DNA from: Hydractinia symbiolongicarpus
Taxonomy: Eukaryota > Cnidaria > Hydrozoa > Anthoathecata > Hydractiniidae
Reading direction: 5' to 3'
Assembly: GCF_029227915.1 (NCBI RefSeq)
Contig: NC_079875.1
Span: 39,639,201-39,703,200, forward strand
Length of the DNA: 64,000 nt
Made by a program: the position numbers and the translations under genes. This document shows, piece by piece, positions 1 to 13,100 of this stretch. Each line of letters begins with the position of its first letter. Position 1 is the first letter of the stretch. The notes below the pieces were generated by a model. That model was not told the DNA's origin and searched no databases. It saw only the letters and a list, made by a program, of their open reading frames with translations.

Positions 1-3000
1 ACATGTATTTAGCGATATTTTTCTGATATTACTAGGTTGCATCGCTTTTAACTATGAAACGATTGACTGTGGGACTTAATTGAGCTAACTTTGAACTGTC
101 ACCTGATAAATGTGATAAAAGAGACAATTGGACTCCAAGAAAAAACATTCTTCTTAATTTCACATGATTGCCGAAACTCAGCGATTACACTGGGCACTGT
201 GGTAGCGCTTCATTTAAGAATTATGAAAAAAAAAGTCATTTTTTTATTGTGGAACCAATCCTAGCCATTATCGCGCGCTGAGGAAATAGCGACAGTTTCA
301 AGAACAACATTTCATTGACTTTCAAACGGTGTCAGTCCGTTTGCGTTACAACGGTTGTGTCACATATTCGTACCAACATGTATTTAGCGATATTTTTCTG
401 ATATTACTAGGTTGCATCGCTTTTAACTATGAAACGATTGACTGTGGGACTTAATTGAGCTAACTTTGGACTGTTACCTGATAAATGTGATAAAAGAGAC
501 AATTGTACTCCAAGAAAAAACATTCTTCTTAATTTCACATGATTGCCAAAACTCAGCGATTACACTGGGCTCTGTGGTAGCGCTTCATTTAAGAATTATG
601 ATAAAAAAAGTCATTTTTTTATTGTGGGACCAATCCTAGCCATTATCGCGCGCTGAGGAAATAGCGACAGTTTCAAAAAATACATTTCATTGACTTTCTA
701 ACGGTGTCAGTCCGTTTGAGTTTCAACGGTTGTGTCACATATTCGTACCAACATGTATTTAGCGATATTTTTTTGATATTACTAGGTTGCATCGCTCTTA
801 ACAATAAAACGTTGACTGTGGGACTTAATTGAACTAACTTTGGACTGTGACCTGATAAATATGATAAATGAGACAATTGGACTCCAAGAAATAACATTCT
901 TCTTAATTTGACGTGATTGCCGGAACTCAGCGACTACACTGGGCTCTGTGGTAGCGCTTCCATTACGAATTAAGATAAAAAAGTCATTTTTTTATTGCAG
1001 GACCAATCCTAGCCATTATCGCGCGCTGAGGAAATAGCGACAGTTTCAAAAACTACATTTCATTGACTTTCTAACGGTGTCAGTCTGTTTGATTTTTAAC
1101 GGTTGTGTCACATATTCGTACCAACATGTATTTAGCGATATTTTTCTGATATTACTAGGTTGCATCGCTTTTAACAATAAAACGTTGACTGTGGGACTTA
1201 ATTGAACTAACTTTGGACTGTCACCTGATAAATGTGATAAATGAGACAATTGGACTCCAAGAAATAACATTCTTCTTAATTTGACGTGATTGCCGGAACT
1301 CAGCGATTACACTGGGCTCTGTGGTAGCGCTTCCATTACGAATTAAGATAAAAAAGTCATTTTTTTATTGCGGGACCAATCCTAGCCATTATCGCGCGCT
1401 GAGGAAATAGCGACAGTTTCAAAAACTACATTTCATTGACTTTCTAACGGTGTCAGTCTGTTTGATTTTTAACGGTTGTGTCACATATTCGTACCAACAT
1501 GTATTTAGCGATATTTTTCTGATATTACTAGGTTGCATCGCTTTTAATTATGAAAGGATTGACTGTGGGATTTAATTGACCTAACTTTGGACTGTCACCT
1601 GATAAATGTGATAAAAGAGACAATTGCACTCCAAGAAAAAACATTCTTCTTAATTTGACATGATTGTCGAACCTCAGCGATTACACTGGGCTCTGTGGTA
1701 GCGCTTCATTTAAGAATTATGATAAGAAAAGTCATTTTTTTATTGTGGGACCAATCCTAGCCAATATCCTACGCTGAGGAAATGGTGACAGTTTCAAAAA
1801 CTGCATTTCATTGACTTTCTAACGGTGTCAGTCCGTTTGAGTTTCAACGGTTGTGTCACATATTCGTACCAACATGTATTTAGCGATATTTTTTTGATAT
1901 TACTAGGTTGCATCGCTTTTAACAATGAAACGTTGACTGTGGGACTTAATTGAACTAACTTTGGACTGTCACCTGATAAATGTGATAAATGAGACAATTG
2001 GACTCCAAGAAATAACATTCTTGTTTATTTGACGTTATTGCCGGAACTCAGCGATTACACTGGGCACTGTGGTAGCGCTTCATTTAAAAATTAAGACACA
2101 AAAAGTCATTTTTTTATTGTGGGACCAATCCTAGCCGTTATCGCGCGCTAAAGAAATAGCGACAGTTTCAAGAACTACATTTCATTGACTTTCAAACGGT
2201 GTCAGTCCGTTTGAGTTACAACGGTTGGGTCACATATTCGTACCAACATGTATTTAGCGATATTTTTCTGATATTACTAGGTTGCATCGCTTTTAACTAT
2301 GAAACGATTGACTGTGGGACTTAATTGAGCTAACTTTGGACTGTCACCTGATAAATGTGATAAAAGAGACAATTGGACTCCAAGAAAAAACATTCTTCTT
2401 AATTTCACATGATTGCCGAAACTCAGCGAATACACTGGGCTCTGTGGTAGCGCTTCATTTAAGAATTATGATAAAAAAAGTCATTTTTTTATTGTGGGAC
2501 CAATCCTAGCCATTATCGCGCGCTAGGGAAATAGCGACAGTTTCAAAAATTACATTTCATTGACTTTCTAACGGTGTCAGTCCGTTTGAATTTCAACGGT
2601 TGTGTCACATATTCGTACCAACATGTATTTAGCGATATTTTTTGATATTACTGGGTTGCATCGCTTTTAACAATAAAACGTTGACTGTGGGACTTAATTG
2701 AACTAACTTTGGACTGTGACCTGATAAATGTGATAAATGAGACAATTGGACTCCAAAAAATAACATTCTTCTTAATTTGACGTGATTGCCGGAACTCAGC
2801 GACTACACTGGGCTCTGTGGCAGCGCTTCAATTAAGAATTAAGATAAAAAAAGTCATTTTTTTATTGCGGGACCAATCCTAGCTATTATCTTGCGCTGAA
2901 GAAATAGCGGCAATTTCAAAAACTACATTTCATTGACTTTCTAACGGTGTCAGTTCGTTTGTGTTACAACGGTTGGGTAACATATTCGCACCAACATCTC

Positions 3001-3270
3001 TTTAGCGATATTTTTCTGATATTACTAGGTTGCATCGCTTTTAACAATGAAACGTTGACTGTGGGACTTAATTGAACTAACTTTGAACTGTGACCTGATA
3101 AATGTGATAAATAAGACAATTGGACTCCAAGAAGTAACATTCTTGTTAATTTGACGTGATTGCCGGAACTCAGCGATTACACTGGGCACTGTGGTAGCGC
3201 TTCATTTAAAAATTAGGCTAAAAAAAGTCATTTTTTTATTGTGGGACCTATCCTAGCTGTTAGCGCGCGT
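1..3270 (+). repeat. Mixed A/B/D monomers, weak 5-monomer lag
   Basis: Monomers start at 1, 376, 751, 1124, 1497, 1872, 2246, 2621 and 2994. Those at 1, 376 and 2246 share a type A variant with CACATGATTGCC and AAAAGAGAC; 376 and 2246 are five monomers apart. Those at 751 and 1124 are near-identical adjacent type B-like copies, both with steps of 373 bp. The copy at 2994 has a private ACATCTCTTTAG anchor. No gene or unique sequence is present. Confidence 0.75.
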
Positions 3271-5910
3271 TGTAGAAAAAGCGACAGTTTCAAAAACTAC
3301 ATTTCATTGACTTTCTAACGGTGTCAGTCCGTTTGAGTTACAACGGTTGGGTCACATATTCGTACCAACATGTATTTAGCGATATTTTTCTGATATTACT
3401 AGGTTGCATCGCTTTTAACTATGAAACAATTGACTGTGGGACTTAATTGAGCTAACTTTGCACTGTGACCTGATAAATGTGATAAAGGAGACAATTGGAC
3501 TCCAAGAAAAATCATTCTTCTTAATTTGACATGATTGCTGAAACTCAGCGATTACACTGGGCTCTGTGGTAGCGCTTCATTAGAAATTATGATAAAAAAG
3601 TCATTTTTTTGTTGTGGGACCAATCCTAGCCATTATCTCGCGCTGAAGAAATAGCGGCAGTTTCAAAAACTACATTTCATTGACTTTCTAACGGTGTCAG
3701 TCCGTTTGAGTTACAACAGTTGGGTCACATATTTGTACCAACATGTATTTAGCGATATTTTTCTTATATTACTAGGTTGCATCGCTTTTAACAATAAAAC
3801 GATTGACTGTGGGACTTAATTGAGCTAACTTTGGACTGTCACCTGATAAATGTGATAAATAAGACAATTGGACTCCAAGAAATTACATTCTTGTTAATTT
3901 GACGTTATTGCCGGAACTCAGCGATTACACTGGGCACTGTGGTAGCGCTTCATTTAAAAATTAAGATACAAAAAGTCATTTTTTTATTGTGGGACCAATC
4001 CTAGTCGTTATCGCGAGCTAAAGAAATAGCGCCAGTTTCAAGAACTACATTTCATTGACTTTCTAACGGTGTCAGTCCGCTTGAGTTTCAACGGTTGTGT
4101 CACATATTCGTACCAACATGTATTTAGCGATATTTTTTTGATATTACTAGGTTGCATCGCTTTTAACAATGAAACGTTGACTGTGGGACTTAATTGAACT
4201 AACTTTGAACTGTGACCTGATAAATGTGATAAATAAGACAATTGGACTCCAAGAAATAACATTCTTGTTAATTTGACGTGATTGCCGGAACTCAGCGATT
4301 ACACTGGGCACTGTGGTAGCGCTTCATTTAAAAATTAAGCTAAAAAAAGTCATTTTTTTATTGTGGGACCTATCCTAGCCGTTATCGCGCGTTGTAGAAA
4401 AAGCGACAGTTTCAAAAACTACATTTCATTGACTTTCTAACGGTGTCAGTCCGTTTGAGTTACAACGGTTGTGTCACATAATCGTACCAACATGTATTTA
4501 GCGATATTTTTTGATATTACTAGGTTGCATCGCTTTTAACAATGAAACGTTGACTGTGGGACTTAATTGAACTAACTTTGAACTGTGACCTGATAAATGT
4601 GATAAATAAGACAATTGGACTCCAAGAAATAACATTCTTGTTAATTTGACGTGATTGCCGGAACTCAGCGATTACACTGGGCACTGTGGTAGCGCTTCAT
4701 TTAAAAATTAAGCTAAAAAAAGTCATTTTTTTATTGTGGGACCTATCCTAGCCGTTAGCGCGCGTTGTAGAAAAAGCGACAGTTTCAAAAACTACATTTC
4801 ATTGACTTTCTAACGGTGTCAGTCCGTTTGAGTTACAACGGTTGGGTCACATATTCGTACCAACATGTATTTAGCGATATTTTTCTGATATTACTAGGTT
4901 GCATCGCTTTTAACTATGAAACAATTGACTGTGGGACTTAATTGAGCTAACTTTGGACTGTGACCTGATAAATGTGATAAAGGAGACAATTGGACTCCAA
5001 GAAAAAACATTCTTCTTAATTTGACATGATTGCTGAAACTCAGCGATTACACTGGGCTCTGTGGTAGCGCTTCATTTAGAAACTATAATAAAAAAAGTCA
5101 TTTTTTTATTGTGGGACCAATCCTAGCCATTATGTCGCGCTGAAGAAATAGCGGCAGTTTCAAAAACTACATTTCATTGACTTTCTAACGGTGTCAGTCC
5201 GTTTGAGTTACAACGGTTGGGTCACATATTTGTACCAACATGTATTTAGCGATATTTTTCTTATATTACTAGGTTGCATCGCTTTTAACAATAAAACGAT
5301 TGACTGTGGGACTTAATTGAGCTAACTTTGGACTGTCACCTGATAAATGTGATAAATGAGACAATTGGACTCCAAGAAATTACATTCTTGTTAATTTGAC
5401 GTTATTGCCGGAACTCAGCGATTACACTGGGCACTGTGGAAGCGCTTCATTTAAAAATTAAGATACAAAAAGTCATTTTTTTATTGTGGGACCAATCCTA
5501 GTCGTTATCGCGCGCTAAAGCAATAGCGCCAGTTTCAAGAACTACATTTCATTGACTTTCTAACGGTGTCAGTCCGTTTGAGTTACAACGGTTGGGTCAC
5601 ATATTCGTACCAACATGTATTTAGCGATATTTTTCTGATATTACTAGGTTGCATCGCTTTTAACTATGAAACAATTGACTGTGGGACTTAATTGAGGAAA
5701 CTTTGGACTGTCACCTGATAAAAGTGATGAAGGAGACTATTGGACTCCAAGAAAAAACATTCTTCTTAATTTGACATGATTGCCGAAACTCAGCGATTAC
5801 ACTGAGCGTTGTGGTTGCGCTTCATTTAGAAATTATGATAAAAAAAGTCATTTTTTTATTGTGGGACCAATCCTAGCCATTATCTCGCGCTGAAGAAATA
5901 GCAGCAGTTT
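3270..5910 (+). repeat. 4-monomer HOR, about 1497 bp, one and a half copies
   Basis: The order is A (with ACAATTG), D, C, C, then A and D again. The linked variants TTTGTACC and CTTATATT occur at 3732/3769 and again near 5229/5266, a lag of 1497 bp. GTTGTAGAAAAAG, a type C mark, occurs near 3270, 4395 and 4765. From 5613 a different A variant (GAGGAAAC) takes over, so the second unit is cut short. Confidence 0.72.
5238..5612 (+). repeat. Reference monomer, type D (375 bp)
   Basis: Example of type D. Its sites are CAATAAAACGATTG, GAGCTAAC, GTCACC, AAATGAGAC, GAAATTACATTCTTGTT, GACGTTATTGCCGG, GGGCACTG, AAAAATTAAGATACAAAAAG, CCAATCCTAGTCG (usually AGCCG), TATCGCGCGCTAAAG and TTTCAAGAAC. The AAG to AAA change in GCTAAAG and the AAGAAC variant are the easiest marks. 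The copy starts with the linked variant TTATATT in place of TGATATT, shared with the monomer at 3742. Confidence 0.78.
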
Positions 5911-8900
5911 CAAAAACTACATTTCATTGACTTTCTAACGGTGTCAGTCCGTTTGACTTACAACGGTTGGGTCACATATTCGTACCAACATGTATTTAGC
6001 GATATTTTTCTGATATTACTAGGTTGCATCGCTTTTAACAATAAAACGATTGGCTGTGGGACTTAATTGAGCTAACTTTGGACTGTCACCTGATAAATGT
6101 GATAAATGAGACAATTGGACTCCAAGAAATTACATTCTTGTTAATTTGACGTTTTTGCCGGAACTCAGCGGTTATACTGGGCACTGTGGTAGCGCTTCAT
6201 TTAAGAATTATGATAAAAAAAGTCATTTTTTTATTGTGGGCCAATCCTAGCCATTATCGCGCGCTGAGGAAATAGCGACAGTTTCAAAAACTACATTTCA
6301 TTGACTTTCTAACGGTGTCAGTCCGTTTGAGTTACAACGGTTGGGTCACATATTCGTACCAACATGTATTTAGCGATATTTTTCTGATATTACTAGGTTG
6401 CATCGCTTTTAACTATGAAACGATTGACTGTGGGACTTAATTGAGGAAACTTTGGACTGTCACCTGATAAAAGTGATAAAGGAGACAATTGGACTCCAAG
6501 AAAAAACATTCGTCTTAATTTGACATGATTGCCGAAACTCAGCGATTACACTGGGCTCTGTGGTAACGCTTCATTTAAGAATTATGATAAAAAAAGTCAT
6601 TTTTTTATTGTGGGACCAATCCTAGCCATCATCGCGCGCTGAGGAAATAGCGACAGTTTCAAAAACTACATTTCATTGACTTTCTAACGGTGTCAGTCAA
6701 TTTGAGTTTCAACGGTTGTGTCACATATTCGTACCAACATGTATTTAGCGATATTTTTTTGATATTACTAGGTTGCATCGCTTTTAACAATGAAACGTTG
6801 ACTGTGGGACTTAATTGAACTAACTTTGGACTGTGACCTGCTAAATGTGATAAATGAGACAATTGGACTCCAAGAAATAACATTCTTCTTAATTTCACAT
6901 GATTGCCGAAACTCAGCGATTACACTGGGTTCTGTTGTAGCGCTTCATTTAAGAATTATGATAAAAAAAGTCATTTTTTTATTTTGGGACCAATCCTAGC
7001 CATTATCGCGCGCTGAGGAAATAGCGACAGTTTCAAAAACTACATTTCATTGACTTTCTAACGGTGCCAGTCCGTTTGAGTTTCAACGGTTGTGTCACAT
7101 ATTCGTACCAACATGTATTTAGCGATATTTTTCTGATATTACTAGGTTGCATCGCTTTTAACAATGAAACGTTGACTGTGGAACTTAATTGAACTAACTT
7201 TGGTCTGTCACCTGATAAAAGTGATAAAGGAGACAATTGCACTCCAAGAAAAAACATTCTTCTTAATTTGACATGATTGCCGAACCTCAGCGATTACACT
7301 GGGCTCTGTGGTAGCGCCTCATTTAAGAATTATGATAAAAAAAGTCATTTTTTCATTGTGGGACCAATCCTAGCCATTATCCTGCGCTGAGGAAAAAGTG
7401 ACAGTTTCAAAAACTACATTTCATTGACTTTCTAACGGTGTCAGTCCGTTTGACTTACAACGGTTGGGTCACATATTCGTACCAACATGTATTTAGCGAT
7501 ATTTTTCTGATATTACTAGGTTGCATCGCTTTTAACAATAAAACGATTGGCTGTGGGACTAAATTGAGCTAAATTTGGACTGTCACCTGATAAATGTGAT
7601 AAATGAGACAATTGGACTCTAAGAAATTACATTCTTGTTAATTTGACGTTATTGCCGGAACTCAGCGGTTATACTGGGCACTGTGGTAGCGCTTCATTTA
7701 AGAATTATGATAAAAAAAGTCATTTTTTTATTGTGGTACCAATCCTAGCCATTATCGCGCGCTGAGGAAATAGCGACAGTTTCAAAAACTACATTTCATT
7801 GACTTTCTAACGGTGTCAGTCCGTTTGAGTTACAACGGTTGGGTCACATATTCGTACCAACATGTATTTAGCGATATTTTTCTGATATTACTAGGTTGCA
7901 TCGCTTTTAACTATGAAACGATTGACTGTGGGACTTAATTGAGGAAACTTTGGACTGTCACCTGATAAAAGTGATAAAGGAGACAATTGGACTCCAAGAA
8001 AAAACATTCTTCTTAATTTGACATGATTGCCGAAACTCAGCGATTACACTGGGCTCTGTGGTAACGCTTCATTTAAGAATTATGATAAAAAAAGTCATTT
8101 TTTTATTGTGGGACCAATCCTAGCCATCATCGTGCGCTGAGGAAATAGCGACAGTTTCAAAAACTACATTTCATTGACTTTCTAACGGTGTCAGTCAATT
8201 TGAGTTTCAACGGTTGTGTCACATATTCGTACCAACATGTATTTAGCGATATTTTTTTGATATTACTAGGTTGCATCGCTTTTAACAATGAAACGTTGAC
8301 TGTGGGACTTAATTGAACTAACTTTGGACTGTGACCTGCTAAATGTGATAAATAAGACAATTGGACTCCAAGAAAAAACATTCTTCTTAATTTCACATGA
8401 TTGCCGAAACTCAGCGATTACACTGGGTTCTGTTGTAGCGCTTCATTTAAGAATTATGATAAAAAAAGTCATTTTTTTATTGTGGGACCAATCCTAGCCA
8501 TTATCGCGCGCTGAGGAAATAGCGACAGTTTCAAAAACTACATTTCATTGACTTTCTAACGGTGCCAGTCCGTTTGAGTTTCAACAGTTGTGTCACATAT
8601 TCGTACCAACATGTATTTAGCGATATTTTTCTGATATTACTAGGTTGCATCGCTTTTAACAATGAAACGTTGACTGTGGAACTTAATTGAACTAACTTAG
8701 GACAGTGACCTGATAAATGTGATAAATGAGACAATTGGACTCCAAAAAATAACATTCTTGTTAACTTGACGTGATTGCCGGAACTCAGCGATTACACTGG
8801 GCACTGTGGTAGCGCTTCATTTAAAAATTAAGCTAAGAAAAGTCATTTTTTTTCTGTGGGACCTATCCTAGCCGTTAGCGCGCGTTGAAGAAAAAGCGAC

Positions 8901-9280
8901 AGGTTCAAAAACTACATTTCATTGACTTTCTAACGTTATCATTCCGTTGGAGTTACAACGGTTGGGTCACATATTTGTTCCAACATGTATTTAGCGATAT
9001 TTTTCTGATATTACTAGGTTGCATCGCTTTTAACTATGAAACGATTGATCGTGTTACTTAATTGAGCTAACTTTGGACTGTCACCTGATAAATGTGATAA
9101 AAGAGACAATTGCACTCCAAGAAAAAACATTCTTCCTAATTTGACATGATTGCCGAACCTCAGCGATTACACTGGGCTCTGTGGTAGCGCTTCATTTAAG
9201 AATTATGATAAAAAAAGTCATTTTTTCATTGTGGGACAAATCCTAGCCATTATCCTGCGCTGAGGAAAAAGTGACAGTTT
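5910..9280 (+). repeat. 4-monomer HOR, 1497 bp, two aligned copies
   Basis: About 5910-7195 matches 7410-8693 at a lag of 1497 bp. Shared rare variants are TTTGACTTACAACGG (near 5950 and 7450), ATAAAACGATTGGC (6041 and 7538), GAGGAAAC, CAGTCAATTTGAG and GGTGCCAGTCC. The match stops inside a monomer, where AACTTTGGTCTGTC faces AACTTAGGACAGTG, so the junction is a mid-monomer exchange. The part from 8531 on is also copied at 20511. Confidence 0.75.
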
Positions 9281-11790
9281 CAAAAACTAAATTTCATTGA
9301 CTTTCTAACGGTGTCAGTCCGTTTAAGTTTCAACGGTTGTGTCACATATTCGTACCAACATGTATTTAGCGATATTTTTTTGATATTACTAGGTTGCATC
9401 GCTTTTAACAATGAAACATTGACTGTGGGACTTAATTGAACTAACTTTGGACTGCGACCTGATAAATGTGATAAATGAGACAATTGGACTCCAAGAAATA
9501 ACATTCTTCTTAATTTGACGTTATTGCCGGAACTCAGCGATTACACTGGGCACTGTGGTGGCGCTTCATTTAAAAATAAAGATACAAAAAGTCATTTTTT
9601 TATTGTGGGACCAATCCTAGCCGTTATCGCGCGCTAAAGAAATAGCGACAGTTTCAAGAACTACATTTCATTGACTTTCAAACGGTGTCAGTCCGTTTGA
9701 GTTTCAACGGTTGTGTCACATATTCGTACCAACATGTATTTAGCGATATTTTTTTGATATTACTAGGTTGCATCGCTTTTAACAATAAAACGTTGACTGT
9801 GGGACTTAATTGAACTAACTTTGGACTGTGACCTAATAAATGTGATAAATGAGACAATTGGACTCCAAGAAATAACATTCTTCTTAAATTGACGTGATTG
9901 CCGGAACTCAGCGACTACACTGGGCTCTGTGGCAGCGCTTCAATTAAGAATTAAGATAAAAAAGTCATTTTTTTATTGCGGGACCAATCCTAGCCATTAT
10001 CTCGCGCTGAAGAAATAGCGGCAGTTTCAAAAACTACATTTCATTGACTTTCTAACGGTGTCAGTCCGTTTGTGTTACAACGGTTGGGTCACATATTCGT
10101 ACCAACAGGTCTTTAGCGATATTTTTCTGATATTACTAGGTTGCATCGCTTTTAACAATTAAACGATTGACTGTGGGACTTAATTGAGCTAACTTTGGAC
10201 TGTCACCTGATAAATGTAATAAAAGAGACAATTGCACTTCAAGAAAAAACATTCTTCTTAATTTGACATGATTGCCGAACCTCAGCGATTACACTGGGCT
10301 CTGTGGTAGCGCTTCATTTAAGAATTATGATAAAAAAAGTCATTTTTTCATTGTGGGACCAATCCTAGCCATTATCCTGCGCTGAGGAAAAAGTGACAGT
10401 TTCAAAAACTACATTTCATTGACTTTCTAACGGTGTCAGTCCGTTTGAGTTTCAACGGTTGTGTCACATATTCGTACCAACATGTATTTAGCGATATTTT
10501 TTTGATATTACTAGGTTGCATCGCTTTTAACAATGAAACGTTGACTGTGGGACTTAATTGAACTAACTTTGGACTGTCACCTGATAAATGTGATAAATGA
10601 GACAATTGGACTCCAAGAAATAACATTCTTGTTAATTTGACGTTATAGCCGGAACTCAGCGATTACACTGGGCACTGTGGTGGCGCTTCATTTAAAAATA
10701 AAGATACAAAAAGTCATTTTTTTATTGTGGGACCAATCCTAGCCGTTATCGCGCGCTAAAGAAATAGCGACAGTTTCAAGAACTACATTTCATTGACTTT
10801 CAAACGGTGTCAGTCCGTTTGAGTTTCAACGGTTGTGTCACATATTCGTACCAACATGTATTTAGCGATATTTTTTTGATATTACTAGGTTGCATCGCTT
10901 TTAACAATAAAACGTTGACTGTGGGACTTAATTGAACTAACTTTGGACTGTGACCTAATAAATGTGATAAATGAGACAATTGGACTCCAAGAAATAACAT
11001 TCTTCTTAAATTGACGTGATTGCCGGAACTCAGCGACTACACTGGGCTCTGTGGCAGCGCTTCAATTAAGAATTAAGATAAAAAAGTCATTTTTTTATTG
11101 CGGGACCAATCCTAGCCATTATCTCGCGCTGAAGAAATAGCGGCAGTTTCAAAAACTACATTTCATTGACTTTCTAACGGTGTCAGTCCGTTTGTGTTAC
11201 AACGGTTGGGTCACATATTCGTACCAACAGGTCTTTAGCGATATTTTTCTGATATTACTAGGTTGCATCGCTTTTAACAATTAAACGATTGACTGTGGGA
11301 CTTAATTGAGCTAACTTTGGACTGTCACCTGATAAATGTAATAAAAGAGACAATTGCACTTCAAGAAAAAACATTCTTCTTAATTTGACATGATTGCCGA
11401 ACCTCAGCGATTACACTGGGCTCTGTGGTAGCGCTTCATTTAAGAATTATGATAAAAAAAGTCATTTTTTCATTGTGGGACCAATCCTAGCCATTATCCT
11501 GCGCTGAGGAAAAAGTGACAGTTTCAAAAACTACATTTCATTGACTTTCTAACGGTGTCAGTCCGTTTGAGTTTCAACGGTTGTGTCACATATTCGTACC
11601 AACATGTATTTAGCGATATTTTTTTGATATTACTAGGTTGCATCGCTTTTAACAATGAAACGTTGACTGTGGGACTTAATTGAACTAACTTTGGACTGTC
11701 ACCTGATAAATGTGATAAATGAGACAATTGGACTCCAAGAAATAACATTCTTGTTAATTTGACGTTATAGCCGGAACTCAGCGATTACAC
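9280..11790 (+). repeat. 3-monomer HOR, 1122 bp
   Basis: Successive units at 9280, 10402 and 11524 share marks at a lag of 1122 bp. The last two are nearly identical, down to private changes such as GTAATAAAAGAG and TTGCACTTCAAG (near 10217 and 11339) and TTCTTAAATTGACG. The first unit is more diverged, for example GTGATAAAAG and CACTCC near 9095-9118, pointing to a very recent duplication of the last 1122 bp. Confidence 0.8.
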
Positions 11791-13100
11791 TGGGCACTGT
11801 GGTAGCGCTTCATTTAAAAATAAAGATACAAAAAGTCATTTTTTTATTGTGGGACCAATCCTAGCCGTTATCGCGCGCTAAAGAAATAGCGACAGTTTCA
11901 AGAACTACATTTCATTGACTTTCAAACGGTGTCAGTCCGTTTGAGTTACAACGTTTGGGTCACATATTCGTACCAACATGTATTTAGCGATATTTTTCTG
12001 ATTTTACTAGGTTGCATCGCTTTCAACTATAAAACGATTGACTGTGGGACTTAATTGAGCTAACTTTGGACTGTCACCTGATAAATGTGATAAAAGAGAC
12101 AATTGGACTCCAAGAAAACACATTCTTCTTAATTTCACATGATTGCCGAAACTCAGCGATTACACTGGGCTCTGTGGTAGCGCTTCATTTAAGAATTATG
12201 ATAAAAAAAGCCATTTCTTTGTTGTGGGACCAATCCTAGCCATTATCGCGCGCTGAGGAAATAGCGACAGTTTCAAAAATAACACTTCATTGACTTTCTA
12301 ATGGTGTCAGTCCGTTTGAGTTTCAACGGTTGTGTCACATATTCGTACCAACATGTATTTAGCGATATTTTTTTGATATTACTAGGTTGCATCGCTTTTA
12401 ACAATAAAACGTTGACTGTGGAACTTAATTGAACTAACTTTGGACTGTGACCTAATAAATGTTATAAATGAGACAATTGGACTCCAAAAAATAACATTCT
12501 TGTTAATTTGACGTTATTGCCGGAACTCAGCGATTACACTGGGCACTGTGGTAGCGCTTCATTTAAAAATAAAGATACAAAAAGTCATTTTTTTATTGTG
12601 GTACCAATCCTAGCCATTATCGCGCGGTGAGGAAATAGCGACAGTTTCAAAAATAACATTTCATTGACTTTCTAATGGTGTCAGTCCGTTTGAGTTTCAA
12701 CGGTTGTGTCACATATTCGTACCAACATGTATTTAGCGATATTTTTTTGATATTACTAGGTTGCATCGCTTTTAACAATAAAACGTTGACTGTGGGACTT
12801 AATTGAACTAACTTTGGACTGTGACCTAATAAATGTTATAAATGAGACAATTGGACTCCAAGAAATAACATTCTTCTTAATTTGGCGTGATTGCCGGAAC
12901 ACAGCGACTACACTGGGCTCTGTGGCAGCGCTTCAATTAAGAAATAAGATAAAAAAGTCATTTTTTTATTGCGGGACCAATCCTAGCCATTATCTCGCGC
13001 TGAAGAAATAGCGGCAGTTTCAAAAACTACATTTCATTGACTTTCTAACGGTGTCAGTCCGTTTGTGTTACAACGGTTGTGTCACATATTCGTACCAACA
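11790..13100 (+). repeat. A/D/B monomers, source or copy of 21.5-22.2 kb
   Basis: Contains the linked rare variants AACGTTTGGGTC (11951) and CTGATTTTACTAGG, and then TTTCTAATGGTGTCAG (near 12297 and again near 12673). The first two, and the AATGGTG mark, recur near 21688 and 22028 at a lag of 9737 bp. The last monomer carries GACCTAATAAATGTTATAA, which seeds the following 4-monomer block. Confidence 0.7.
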
